Shown piece after piece: positions 1-8,135 of a DNA stretch of 64,000 nucleotides; the stretch's first letter is position 1; every line of letters starts with the position of its first letter. This DNA is from JALORV01 sp963775635. Its GTDB lineage: Bacteria; Pseudomonadota; Gammaproteobacteria; Burkholderiales; Burkholderiaceae_F. The translations under genes and the position numbers were made by a program. The notes below the pieces were generated by a model. The model did not search any database. It was not told the origin of the DNA and was given only the letters and a program-made list of their open reading frames with translations. Location of the stretch: NCBI GenBank assembly GCA_963775635.1, contig CAVZJO010000007.1, forward strand, positions 124,001-188,000, in the 5' to 3' direction.

Positions 1-1
1 A

Positions 2-676
2 ATCACCATCGTCGAAGGCATCACGTTCCGCGAGATGCGCGCGGTGCTCGCGGCGAGTCCCGAATTGCGCCAGGACTCGGCCGGCATGTCGCCTCAGCAA
101 CTGCTGCAGGCAATCGGGGCGACGGAGACGAGCCCGGAGGGCCTGTTCGCGCCCGACACCTACGTCTACGACGCGGGCACCAGCGATCTCGACCTCTGGC
201 GCCGGGCCTACCGGGCGCAGGCCGATGCGCTGCAGGCCGTGTGGTCATCCCGCAGGCCGGATCTGCCGTACGAATCGCCGTATCAGGCGCTGATCATGGC
301 TTCGATCATCGAGAAGGAAACCGGGCAGGCATCCGAGCGCCCGATGATCGGCGGCGTGTTCGTCAACCGGCTCAGACGCGGAATGCTGCTGCAGACCGAT
401 CCCACGGTGATCTACGGTCTCGGCGACCGCTTCGACGGCAACCTGCGCAAGCGTGATCTGACAACCGATACGCCGTACAACTCCTACACAAGGCCGGGCC
501 TGCCACCGACGCCCATCGCGCTGCCGGGTCGGGCATCGATCGAAGCCGCCCTGCGGCCTGCCGCCACGGATGCGCTGTACTTCGTCGCACGCGGCGATGG
601 CACCTCGGAATTTTCCAGTTCCGTGGACGCGCACAATCGCGCGGTCGACAAGTTCCAGCGGGGCACGGGCCGATGA
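2..676 (+). CDS. mltG: Endolytic murein transglycosylase MltG, 3' part
   Basis: This is the C-terminal 224 residues of MltG (YceG-like family), open at the left edge of the window. MltG is an inner-membrane enzyme that cuts nascent glycan strands and so sets peptidoglycan strand length. The first visible residues read ITIVEGITFREM, which fits the LysM-like part of the family. The catalytic Glu is in ASIIEKET (codon 311-313). The C-terminal block with NSYTRPGLPPTPI is also typical. The N-terminal membrane anchor lies outside the window. The stop overlaps the tmk start by 4 nt (ATGA), and mltG-tmk-holB is a common proteobacterial order, so the three genes are probably cotranscribed. Confidence 0.95.
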   Translation: MTIVEGITFREMRAVLAASPELRQDSAGMSPQQLLQAIGATETSPEGLFAPDTYVYDAGTSDLDLWRRAYRAQADALQAVWSSRRPDLPYESPYQALIMASIIEKETGQASERPMIGGVFVNRLRRGMLLQTDPTVIYGLGDRFDGNLRKRDLTTDTPYNSYTRPGLPPTPIALPGRASIEAALRPAATDALYFVARGDGTSEFSSSVDAHNRAVDKFQRGTGR

Positions 677-1296
677 CCGAGCGCGGCCGCTTCATCACGT
701 TCGAAGGCATCGACGGTGCCGGCAAGAGCACACAGATCGACGTTTTCGCGGACGCGCTGCGCGAGCGAGGGCTCAACCTCGTAATCACACGCGAGCCGGG
801 GGGCACGCCGCTCGGAGAGTCGCTGCGCCAGATGATCCTTGGCGAGAAAATGGAGCGTGAAACGGAGACCCTGCTGCTGTTCGCGGCACGCGCGGAGCAT
901 CTCGCCCGTGTGATCCACCCAGCGCTGGCGGCCGGCCAATGGGTCCTGTGCGACCGCTTCACCGACGCCACGTACGCTTATCAGGCTGGCGGACGCGGCC
1001 TCGCGGTCGAGCGCATCGCGACGTTGGAGGATTGGGTGCACGCCGACCTGCAGCCCGATCTGACGCTGCTGTTCGACTTGCCGCCCGGCGTCGCGGCACA
1101 GCGCCTGTCCGGCGCGCGCACCGCCGATCGCTTCGAGTCCGAGCAGGAAGAATTCTTCGGCAAGGTGCGCGCACAGTATCTCGAGCGCGCAGCCGCAAAC
1201 CCCGAGCGCTTCTTCATCGTCGACGGCACGCGAGCGCCCGATGAATTGCGTGCCCAGCTGAGCGAGCTCGCCCGTAGTGGCACGTGGAACCGCTGA
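673..1296 (+). CDS. tmk: Thymidylate kinase
   Basis: This 207-residue protein phosphorylates dTMP to dTDP with ATP in the cytoplasm, an essential step in dTTP synthesis. The P-loop is FEGIDGAGKST near residues 10-20. The DRF motif of thymidylate kinases occurs in CDRFTDATYAYQ near residue 95, and the LID region with RTADRFE follows near 150. Length matches the family (about 205-215 residues). The ATG at 673 overlaps the mltG stop, and the C terminus overlaps holB by 13 nt, which indicates tight translational coupling. Nothing unusual is seen. Confidence 0.96.
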   Translation: MTERGRFITFEGIDGAGKSTQIDVFADALRERGLNLVITREPGGTPLGESLRQMILGEKMERETETLLLFAARAEHLARVIHPALAAGQWVLCDRFTDATYAYQAGGRGLAVERIATLEDWVHADLQPDLTLLFDLPPGVAAQRLSGARTADRFESEQEEFFGKVRAQYLERAAANPERFFIVDGTRAPDELRAQLSELARSGTWNR

Positions 1297-2348
1297 CCCC
1301 ATTGACGTGGCAGGACCAGCTGTGGCGCCAGCTGCTGACATCGCGCGATCGCATGCCGCATGCGCTGCTGCTGCATGGGCCGCGGGGAATCGGCAAGCGC
1401 CACTTCGCGCGTGCTCTCGCGCAGGCGCTGCTGTGTGAAGCACCTGGAGAGCAGGGAGCCGCGTGCGGCCATTGCGCGGGCTGCCAGTTGATCGCGGCAG
1501 ACAATCATCCGGATCTGCGCTGGCTGCTGCCGAGCGTGGATCTGCCCGAGCGCGACGAAACAGAGGAAGGCGAGGCCATGGTGGCCGAGCCGGCCTCGGC
1601 GGCCAAGCCCTCCAAGGCGAGCCGGGAGATCAAGATCGATCAGGTACGGGACATCGGCGACTTCCTCGCGCTCGCGTCGCACCGGGGTGGACGCCGCGTT
1701 GTTCTGCTGATCCCCGCGGAGGCGCTGAATGCGCCGGCCGCCAACGCGCTGCTGAAGATCCTGGAAGAGCCGCCGGGCGGGACGGTGTTCATCGCAGTCA
1801 GCGACGCGATCGACGCCGTACTCCCGACGGTGCGGTCGCGCTGCGTATTACTGCGCGTGCCGGTTCCGGATCAGCGCGCGGCGCTGGCCTGGCTCAAGGC
1901 TCGCGGTATTGAGGATGCCGAGATCCGCCTCGCCGAGGCAGGCGGTGCGCCGGTTGGTCTGGATGATGAGGGCACCGACGATTCGCGCCGGCTGAGTCCG
2001 GAGCTCAAGACGCAGTTGCTCGATCTTTTAGCGCGCGGCGCCCGCCTGACGCTGGCCGATATCGCCTCCGCCGTGCCGAGGGATGTCGGACTATCGGAAG
2101 CGATCCGTCTGTTTCAGCGCTGGGGATGGGACTTATTGGCGGAAAGGGCGGCAGGCCGCGTTCGTTATTATCCGCAGCGGCAACCGGCGATCGCTTCGGT
2201 GGCACGCGCCTGCGATCCGCAGCGCCTGCTGGAATGGCTGGGCCAGCTGACGGAGGCACAGGCCGTTGCGGAGCACCCGCTGAACGCACGGTTGGCGGTC
2301 GAGAGCGCACTGATCGGGTATTTGAGCACCGTCCGCCCGGTGCAATGA
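1284..2348 (+). CDS. holB: DNA polymerase III subunit delta'
   Basis: This 354-residue protein is the delta' subunit of the clamp loader, which opens the beta sliding clamp. The N-terminal AAA+ fold has a P-loop-like GPRGIGKRH at residues 32-40. A four-cysteine zinc module follows (C51, C61, C64, C67). The LLKILEEPP segment and the SRC motif (RSRCVLLR) of clamp-loader subunits are present. An acidic and alanine-rich insert lies near residues 85-105 between the zinc module and the KIDQVRDI segment; it may be a lineage-specific loop. The start at 1284 overlaps tmk by 13 nt, the usual layout for this operon. Confidence 0.95.
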   Translation: MEPLTPLTWQDQLWRQLLTSRDRMPHALLLHGPRGIGKRHFARALAQALLCEAPGEQGAACGHCAGCQLIAADNHPDLRWLLPSVDLPERDETEEGEAMVAEPASAAKPSKASREIKIDQVRDIGDFLALASHRGGRRVVLLIPAEALNAPAANALLKILEEPPGGTVFIAVSDAIDAVLPTVRSRCVLLRVPVPDQRAALAWLKARGIEDAEIRLAEAGGAPVGLDDEGTDDSRRLSPELKTQLLDLLARGARLTLADIASAVPRDVGLSEAIRLFQRWGWDLLAERAAGRVRYYPQRQPAIASVARACDPQRLLEWLGQLTEAQAVAEHPLNARLAVESALIGYLSTVRPVQ

Positions 2349-2369
2349 CGAATCGGGGATAAAGGCCTG

Positions 2370-2753
2370 ATGAACGACGCAGCAGCAGCCAAGGCGGCCA
2401 ACGGTCAGCAAGCCGGTGTGCGCCCAGCCGTGCTTTCGCTGTCGATCAAGGAAAAGGCCGCGTTGTACGCGGCTTACATGCCGTACCTGAAAAACGGCGG
2501 CATCTTTGTGCCGACGACGCGGCCGTATCAGCTCGGTGACGATGTCTACCTGATCCTGACACTGCTCGACGACGCGACTCGCATCCCCGTCGCGGGAAAA
2601 GTCGTCTGGATCAGTCCTGCGGCCGGCGGAAACAAGACACCGGGAATCGGTGTTCACTTTCCATCCGACGAATCGGGACAGACCGCGCGCAAGCGCATCG
2701 AAGACGCCCTCGGTGCGGCATTGAAGTCGGCGCGCCCGACCCACACGCTCTAG
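2370..2753 (+). CDS. pilZ: PilZ-domain protein, type IV pilus assembly type
   Basis: This 127-residue protein has one PilZ domain, with GGIFVPTTRPYQLGDDVYL and GKVVWISP as the recognisable core and GIGVHF at the end of the barrel. Its place directly after holB and before tatD is the classic position of the pilus biogenesis gene pilZ in proteobacteria. The RxxxR motif that most PilZ domains use to bind cyclic di-GMP is not visible before the barrel, which matches the pilus-type PilZ that acts by protein contact with the pilus machinery. The assignment rests on position as well as sequence. No other pilus gene is in the window. Confidence 0.88.
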   Translation: MNDAAAAKAANGQQAGVRPAVLSLSIKEKAALYAAYMPYLKNGGIFVPTTRPYQLGDDVYLILTLLDDATRIPVAGKVVWISPAAGGNKTPGIGVHFPSDESGQTARKRIEDALGAALKSARPTHTL

Positions 2754-2786
2754 GTTTTACCACTGCGCTGTCACGCGCGGACGGCG

Positions 2787-3575
2787 ATGTTCGTCGACTC
2801 GCATTGCCATCTCGCTTTCCCGGAGCTTGCTGCCGATCTGCCGGGCGTGCTGGCGCGCATGCGCGCCGCCGGCGTCGAGGCTGCCCTGAATATTTGCACC
2901 ACGCTGGACGAGTTTCCGACCGTGCTTGCCATTGCCCGCGCGAACCGTCAGATCTACGCGTCGGTCGGCATCCATCCCGACTCGACCGGCATCGAAGAGC
3001 CGAGCGTGGAGCAACTGGTCGGGCTCGCCGCTGACCCGAAGGTCGTTGCGATCGGCGAAACCGGCCTCGACTACTACCGGCTGACCGAACCGCTGGAGTG
3101 GCAGCGCGAGCGATTTCGAGTCCATATCCGCGCTGCGCGTGCCTGCGGCAAGCCGCTGATCATCCATACGCGCGCTTCAGCAGCCGACACGCTGCGGATC
3201 ATGCGCGAAGAGGGCGCCGGCGAGGCCGGTGGGGTGATGCACTGCTTTACTGAATCGACCGAGGTCGCGCACGCGGCGATGGATCTCGGCTTCCACGTGT
3301 CCTTCTCGGGGATCGTCACCTTCAAGAACGCGCGCGATCTGCAGGCGACCGCAGCAATGGTTCCACTCGACTACCTGCTGATCGAAACCGATTCGCCTTA
3401 CCTTGCTCCGGTTCCCCACCGCGGAAAATCGAACGAACCAAGCTACGTTCCCTTCGTCGCGGCCAAGCTGGCTGAGCTCAAAGGAACGTCGCAAGAGCAG
3501 ATCGCATCGGCGACGACAGCCAATTTCTATCGCTTGTTCAATGCGTTACAGACGAATCCTGCGGTTATTTCTTAG
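2787..3575 (+). CDS. tatD: TatD family metal-dependent hydrolase
   Basis: This 262-residue TIM-barrel metallohydrolase belongs to the TatD family, which has 3'-5' DNase activity in characterised members. The first metal motif is DSHCHL at residues 4-9. GETGLDYYR near residue 92, IHTRA near 127, HCF near 153 and ETDSPYLAP near 203 supply the remaining metal ligands. Length fits the family. It follows pilZ by 33 nt and probably ends the mltG-tmk-holB-pilZ-tatD transcript. It may equally be the YcfH-like paralogue, since that is the member usually found next to holB. Confidence 0.93.
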   Translation: MFVDSHCHLAFPELAADLPGVLARMRAAGVEAALNICTTLDEFPTVLAIARANRQIYASVGIHPDSTGIEEPSVEQLVGLAADPKVVAIGETGLDYYRLTEPLEWQRERFRVHIRAARACGKPLIIHTRASAADTLRIMREEGAGEAGGVMHCFTESTEVAHAAMDLGFHVSFSGIVTFKNARDLQATAAMVPLDYLLIETDSPYLAPVPHRGKSNEPSYVPFVAAKLAELKGTSQEQIASATTANFYRLFNALQTNPAVIS

Positions 3576-3591
3576 GTAAGGCTACCTTTTT
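3574..3591 (+). terminator. Weak stem-loop with T-run after tatD
   Basis: A 5-bp stem AGGTA/TACCT with a 4-nt loop starts within the tatD stop codon and runs into a TTTTTC tract. The geometry is that of an intrinsic terminator, but the stem is short and half AT, so its strength is doubtful. It lies between tatD and the convergent GNAT gene. Confidence 0.35.
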
Positions 3592-3632
3592 CTCGCCGTA
3601 TCAATGACCTGTGCGCGCTTCTTAAGGCCGGG

Positions 3633-4184
3633 TCACAGGAGCAACGAAGGAGAGCGGATCCGATACAGCACGTGGGCTCGAAGAGGATGGCCGGGCGGCA
3701 GACGAGGGTGCTCGAAGTCTTCGCGCGAATCGCGTGCCATGCCGATGCGTTCCATCACGCGTCTTGACCGCTGGTTGCTGACCGTTGTGAACGAGACGAT
3801 CTCGGGCAGCCCAGCTTGCCGGAAGCCGAAGTCCAGCGAGAGGTGGGCGGCCTCGGTGGCGTAGCCGCGACCCCAGAACTTCGGCGCGAGTCGCCATCCG
3901 ATTTCGGTGCATGGCGTAAAGGCTGCCTCAAAGGTCGGTACCGACAGCCCGACGAAGCCTGCGCACTCGCCGTCGACCTCGAGGCACCATAAGCCCCAGC
4001 CGCGCGCTTTGAGACCGGCCTGCAGGCGGTCGATCAGGGCGTCGCTCTCGGCGCGCGTCAGGCAGCCGGGAAAGAACTCCATCGCAATCGGATCTGCGTT
4101 GAGCGCCGCAAATGGCTTGGCATCGTGCGGAGTCCATCCGCGGAGGAGGACGCGGGCACCGCGAAGAACGGAAACGTCATGCAT
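3633..4184 (-). CDS. RimJ/RimL-type GNAT acetyltransferase
   Basis: This 183-residue GNAT N-acetyltransferase resembles the Acetyltransf_3 (RimJ/RimL) type, which acetylates protein N-termini or small amines with acetyl-CoA. Residues 8-20 (LRGARVLLRGWTP) form the first strand. EIGWRLAPKFWGRGYATEA near residues 92-110 is the acetyl-CoA binding region, and NQRSRRVMERIGM near 137-150 is the typical C-terminal helix. The substrate cannot be told. The ATG overlaps the stop of the upstream nucleoside transporter by one base (TGATG), so the two genes are translationally coupled. Confidence 0.88.
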   Translation of the reverse strand: MHDVSVLRGARVLLRGWTPHDAKPFAALNADPIAMEFFPGCLTRAESDALIDRLQAGLKARGWGLWCLEVDGECAGFVGLSVPTFEAAFTPCTEIGWRLAPKFWGRGYATEAAHLSLDFGFRQAGLPEIVSFTTVSNQRSRRVMERIGMARDSREDFEHPRLPPGHPLRAHVLYRIRSPSLLL

Positions 4185-5428
4185 CAGACCAGGACTCCCA
4201 CGACCGCGGCGGTTGCACAGGTGGACAGCAGCCCGGCCCCGATCGATCGAACGCCGAGTTCCGCCAGTTCGGCCCGGCGATCCGCAGGAAGGAGGGCAGA
4301 CAGGCCGCCCAGCATGATCCCGAGGCTGCCGAAGTTGGCGAATCCGCAGAGTGCGTAGGTCATCAGCAGCTTGCTGCGCCCGGACAAGACATCCTCTGGG
4401 AGCTGCGCCATATCGAGGTAGGCGATGAACTCGTTGAGCACGGTCTTCTTGCCGAGCAGCGCGCCGGCGGCCAGCACCTCTCCGGAAGGAATGCCTATCA
4501 GCCAGGCGAGCGGCGCGAACAGCCAGCCGAACACGCGCTCGAGCGTCAATGGATTGCCTGCGAACGTGGGCAACAACGCCAAGGCCGCGTTGACGAGGGC
4601 GACGAGTGCCACGAACACGAGCAGCATCGCGCCAATGTTGAGCAGCAGCTGTAGGCCCTCGAGCGTGCCGCGCGTCAGTGCCGCCACCGCATTGGCATCC
4701 TGCCGCGCAAAGCGTACGCGGGCGTTGTCCGTACGCTGCGGTGGCACCATGAGCGCCGCCACCGCGATCGCCATCGGCGTGGCGACGATCGAGGCGATCA
4801 GCAGGTGGCCCAGTGCGTTTGGCACGACCGGCCCGAGGAACGTGGCATACAGCACAAGGACCGTTCCCGCGATGGTTGCCATGCCGCAGTTCATCACGAT
4901 GAAAAGCTCACCGCGCGACAGTCCGGCGAGATACGGCGCAATCACCAGCGGCGCCTCGACCATGCCGACGAAGACGTTCGCCGCCGACGACACGCCGACC
5001 GCACCGCCAAGACCCATCGTTCTCTGCAGCAGCCACGCAAAGGCGCGCACCAGAGCGGGCAGTACGCCCCAGTGGAACAGCAGCGCGGAGAGGGCCGCCA
5101 CCAGCAGAACCATTGGCAGTGCACGAAATGCGAGTACGAAATTCACAGAAACATCGGTCACGGTGTACGGAGGCGCGCCGCCGCCCGCATAACCAAAGAC
5201 GAACGCGGTGCCGGCCAGCAGTGCCCGCTCCAACACGTCCAGTGCGGCGTTCAGGCTCGACAATGCAGCGCCGAGCGCGGGAACCTTGAGCAACAGGACA
5301 GCGAGTGCAATGGCGAGCAGCAGGCCGCTCGCCACCAGGCGCCAGGGAATGCTACCGCGGCGTTCGGAGAGCATCCAGGCCAGCCCCAGCATCGTCACCA
5401 GTCCTGCGCCGCTCTGCACAGTCTGCAT
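4184..5428 (-). CDS. CNT-family nucleoside transporter (NupC-like)
   Basis: This 414-residue inner-membrane protein belongs to the concentrative nucleoside transporter family, which imports nucleosides with protons or sodium. Family signatures are visible: GVSSAANVFVGMVEAPL, PSGEVLAAGALLGKKTVLNEF and CGFANFGSLGIMLGG near the C terminus. Several hydrophobic segments are evident. I chose the ATG at 5428 because a strong ribosome site GGAGGGAG precedes it and the predicted length then matches the family. The reading frame is open 29 codons further upstream, but those residues are not transporter-like. The coupling ion and specificity are not determined. Confidence 0.92.
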   Translation of the reverse strand: MQTVQSGAGLVTMLGLAWMLSERRGSIPWRLVASGLLLAIALAVLLLKVPALGAALSSLNAALDVLERALLAGTAFVFGYAGGGAPPYTVTDVSVNFVLAFRALPMVLLVAALSALLFHWGVLPALVRAFAWLLQRTMGLGGAVGVSSAANVFVGMVEAPLVIAPYLAGLSRGELFIVMNCGMATIAGTVLVLYATFLGPVVPNALGHLLIASIVATPMAIAVAALMVPPQRTDNARVRFARQDANAVAALTRGTLEGLQLLLNIGAMLLVFVALVALVNAALALLPTFAGNPLTLERVFGWLFAPLAWLIGIPSGEVLAAGALLGKKTVLNEFIAYLDMAQLPEDVLSGRSKLLMTYALCGFANFGSLGIMLGGLSALLPADRRAELAELGVRSIGAGLLSTCATAAVVGVLV

Positions 5429-5653
5429 CGAGCTCCCTCCCCAGAGCGTCGACATTGGAACACAGGCTCCACCGTGCCGAAGTAAGCTGAACTCTCGGAT
5501 TTCCGAGCTGCCCACGCATGAATCCCAAGTGTGGCTTCGACACCTTCAGCGAGCTGATTCCGTTTTCCGGCAGTCGGCGCTGAACGGCGCGAGCCTTTTC
5601 CTGCCGCCGTACCGGCCGATCGTCGAAAGGACGCTGCGGCTGATGAAGCGCTT

Positions 5654-6901
5654 CTAATCGAGCGCTGCGAGCGGAATCACGTCGACCGGATCGCCTGCGC
5701 GCTGTCGCTCCATCGGGCCGATCGCCACGAGTGCCTGCGCGTTGCTCAGGGTGCGCAGCATCGACGAGCTTTGTTGCGCCAGCGGCTCGACAGCCAACCC
5801 GCCGTCGCGTCGCACCCACCGGCCGCGGCGCCAGTCGACGCGACCGGGTCGGGTGTGAGCGTCGACCGCCAGCGGCACGGGGATGGTCAGCACGGGTTCG
5901 GGTTCCGCGCCGGCGAGCCTGGCCAACAGCGGCGTAACGACGAGCTGGTGCATCACATACGCCGCCACGGGGTTGCCCGGCAGCCCGAACAGCCAGCAAG
6001 CCCGTTTCGCCGCCTCGATACGGCCGCAGGCAATGCCGCGACCAGGCCGGATCGCCAGGGGAACGAAGCCGACGGCGGGAAAGCGGCGCACGAAGTCGGC
6101 GTCACCTTGAGCTGCTCCGCCGCTGGAAATGACCGCATCCAGCGATCGACCGCAGGCATTCGCCAGTGAGTCGGCGAGCGCAGCAGCCCGGTCGGCGACG
6201 ATCCCGAGGTCTTGCACGTCATAGCCTGCGTGCCTAAGCGTGGCCATCAGCATCGGCCGGTTGCCGTCGTACTGGCCAGCGACACCGGGGGCTTGCGGCG
6301 GATCAAAGAGTTCATCGCCGGTCGACAGCACGCCGACTCGCAGGCGCCGCCTGACGCGGATTTCCGCCGCGCCGGCCGCCACCGCCAGGCCGATGTCGTA
6401 CGGCCGCAGTCGGCGCCCGCGCGTCAAGATGACCTCGCCGCGGCGCAGATGCTCGCCACGCAGCCTGATGTTGTCACCGCGGCTGGGCAACGAAGTGCAC
6501 GTGATCATGTTCGATGCAACCAGCACGTCTTCCTGCATCACGACCGTGTCGGCGCCTGCCGGAACCACGGCGCCGGTTGTGATGCGAACTGCCGCCCGGG
6601 CTGGCAGTGCGCCAGCGTAGGGGTGTCCGGCGAGTGCTCGTCCCGCCAATTGCAGCGATGTGCCGGCGATGGAATCGGCGGCGCGCACCGCGTAGCCGTC
6701 CATGGCCGCGTTGTCGAATGCCGGTACGTCGAGAGTGGCGATGATGTCGGTCGCGAGCACGCGGTCGATCGCTTCGACGATGCGGCAGGTTTCGGGCTCA
6801 ACCGCAGGCTGGACGTCCGCCGATAACTGCGCGACCGCCTCTGGAACGGTCAATTCATCCGAGGTCACGTTGAACCGCCCGTCAATGCCGGCAAGTATCA
6901 A
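5654..6901 (-). CDS. moeA: Molybdopterin molybdenumtransferase
   Basis: This 415-residue cytoplasmic enzyme inserts molybdate into adenylylated molybdopterin to finish molybdenum cofactor. Signatures include PAFDNAAMDGYAVRA near residues 60-75, PAGADTVVMQED near 115, the MoCF-like central fold with STGDEL near 200, and SSGGAAQGDADFV near 260. LPGNPVAAYV near 310 is also diagnostic. It lies 30 nt downstream of moaA on the same strand, so moaA-moeA form a cofactor operon. The usual third member mobA is not present in this window. Confidence 0.95.
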   Translation of the reverse strand: MILAGIDGRFNVTSDELTVPEAVAQLSADVQPAVEPETCRIVEAIDRVLATDIIATLDVPAFDNAAMDGYAVRAADSIAGTSLQLAGRALAGHPYAGALPARAAVRITTGAVVPAGADTVVMQEDVLVASNMITCTSLPSRGDNIRLRGEHLRRGEVILTRGRRLRPYDIGLAVAAGAAEIRVRRRLRVGVLSTGDELFDPPQAPGVAGQYDGNRPMLMATLRHAGYDVQDLGIVADRAAALADSLANACGRSLDAVISSGGAAQGDADFVRRFPAVGFVPLAIRPGRGIACGRIEAAKRACWLFGLPGNPVAAYVMHQLVVTPLLARLAGAEPEPVLTIPVPLAVDAHTRPGRVDWRRGRWVRRDGGLAVEPLAQQSSSMLRTLSNAQALVAIGPMERQRAGDPVDVIPLAALD

Positions 6902-6931
6902 ACCGGTGATCGTGGCGTGCCCTGCCGAACG

Positions 6932-8053
6932 TCAGCCGCCGATGTAGGACATCTCGACCTTGGGCCGCGGCGCCGTCGCGATCGAACGCAATTCCGAATA
7001 CCGGTCACCGCGCTGGTGCCAGATCCGGGCGATCGCCGCAGCGATCTCCGCATCGTCGACCGGTGGCTGGCCCGGCCCTCCGCGCAACAGCCGGCGCAGG
7101 TCGTATCCGCTGTCGGCGAACAGGCACAGGTACAGCATGCCCTCGGTCGACAGGCGGGCTCTTGTGCACGATCGGCAGAACGCGCGCGTGACACTGGAAA
7201 CGACGCCGATCTCGCCGCTGCCATCGCGGTAGCGCCAGCGCTCGGCGACTTCGCCGTCGTAGTTGGGGTCGACCGCGACCAGCGGCGCCACTTCGTCGGC
7301 GATGCGCGCGATGACCTCGGCCGACGGCACCACATCGTCCATGCGCCAGCCATTCGAGCTGCCGACATCCATGAATTCGATGAAGCGGACGATGTGGCCG
7401 CTACCGCGGAAGTGGCGTGCCATCGCGACGATCTCGCGATCGTTGACGCCGCGCTTGACCACCATGTTGACCTTTACTGGTCCGAGGCCAGCGCGCGATG
7501 CGGCCTCGATGCCGGCGAGCACGTCGGAAACCGGAAAGTCGACATCGTTCATCCGCTTGAACACGGCATCGTCAAGGCCGTCGAGCGATACCGTGATCCG
7601 CCTCAGTCCGGCATCGGCGAGTGCCTGTGCCTTGCGGGTCAACAGCGAGCCGTTGGTCGTCAGCGCGAGATCGAGTGGGCGGCCATCGGCGTTGGTTAGT
7701 CGCGACAGCATGGCGACCAGCTTATGCAGGTCCTTGCGCAGCAACGGCTCACCGCCGGTCAGCCGGATCTTTTCGACGCCCAACTCGATGAACGACTGTG
7801 CGAGGCGGGTGATCTCCTCGAAGCTCAGCAGCTCGCGGTGCGGCAGGAAGACGTAGTCCCGATCGAAGATCTCCTTCGGCATGCAGTACGTGCAACGGAA
7901 GTTGCAGCGGTCGGTGACCGAAATGCGTAGGTCATGCAGCGGTCGGTGCAGCCGGTCACGCAGCGTGCCAGCTTCAGGCGCCGGCTCCCCAGCGTTCGGC
8001 AGTGGTAGGCGCGCCGTACGCAGATCGAGCAGCTGGATGATGCGATCGGTCAT
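6932..8053 (-). CDS. moaA: GTP 3',8-cyclase
   Basis: This 373-residue radical SAM enzyme starts molybdopterin synthesis by rearranging GTP to 3',8-cyclo-GTP. The N-terminal cluster motif CNFRCTYC (CxxxCxxC) and RLTGGEPLLRKDL are in the first 130 residues. The second Fe-S cluster ligands of the family are in FCRSCTRARLSTEGMLYLCLF, and the protein ends in Gly-Gly, a tail needed for activity in known MoaA. The start is preceded by about 45 residues before the core, slightly long for the family, so translation might begin a little later. Operon with moeA. Confidence 0.95.
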   Translation of the reverse strand: MTDRIIQLLDLRTARLPLPNAGEPAPEAGTLRDRLHRPLHDLRISVTDRCNFRCTYCMPKEIFDRDYVFLPHRELLSFEEITRLAQSFIELGVEKIRLTGGEPLLRKDLHKLVAMLSRLTNADGRPLDLALTTNGSLLTRKAQALADAGLRRITVSLDGLDDAVFKRMNDVDFPVSDVLAGIEAASRAGLGPVKVNMVVKRGVNDREIVAMARHFRGSGHIVRFIEFMDVGSSNGWRMDDVVPSAEVIARIADEVAPLVAVDPNYDGEVAERWRYRDGSGEIGVVSSVTRAFCRSCTRARLSTEGMLYLCLFADSGYDLRRLLRGGPGQPPVDDAEIAAAIARIWHQRGDRYSELRSIATAPRPKVEMSYIGG

Positions 8054-8097
8054 AGAGACATGTTACCGGTCGCTGCGGCGGTGGCAACGGACGCCGC

Positions 8098-8125
8098 GGA
8101 CGCCGCGTTCGTTGCGGCGGCGTCC
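8098..8125 (-). terminator. Inverted repeat after rne
   Basis: A perfect 9-bp stem (GGACGCCGC / GCGGCGTCC) with a 10-nt loop begins 10 nt past the rne stop. On the minus strand no T-run follows, so this is either a Rho-assisted or non-canonical terminator, or a 3' end stabiliser. Confidence 0.4.
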
Positions 8126-8135
8126 GCTTTCGCTG

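Noticed and set aside
5429..5657. Plus-strand end of a frame reading SLFLPPYRPIVERTLRLMKRF before moeA
   Set aside because: It looks mildly protein-like and could be a remnant, but it has no start, no recognised family and is under 50 plausible codons.
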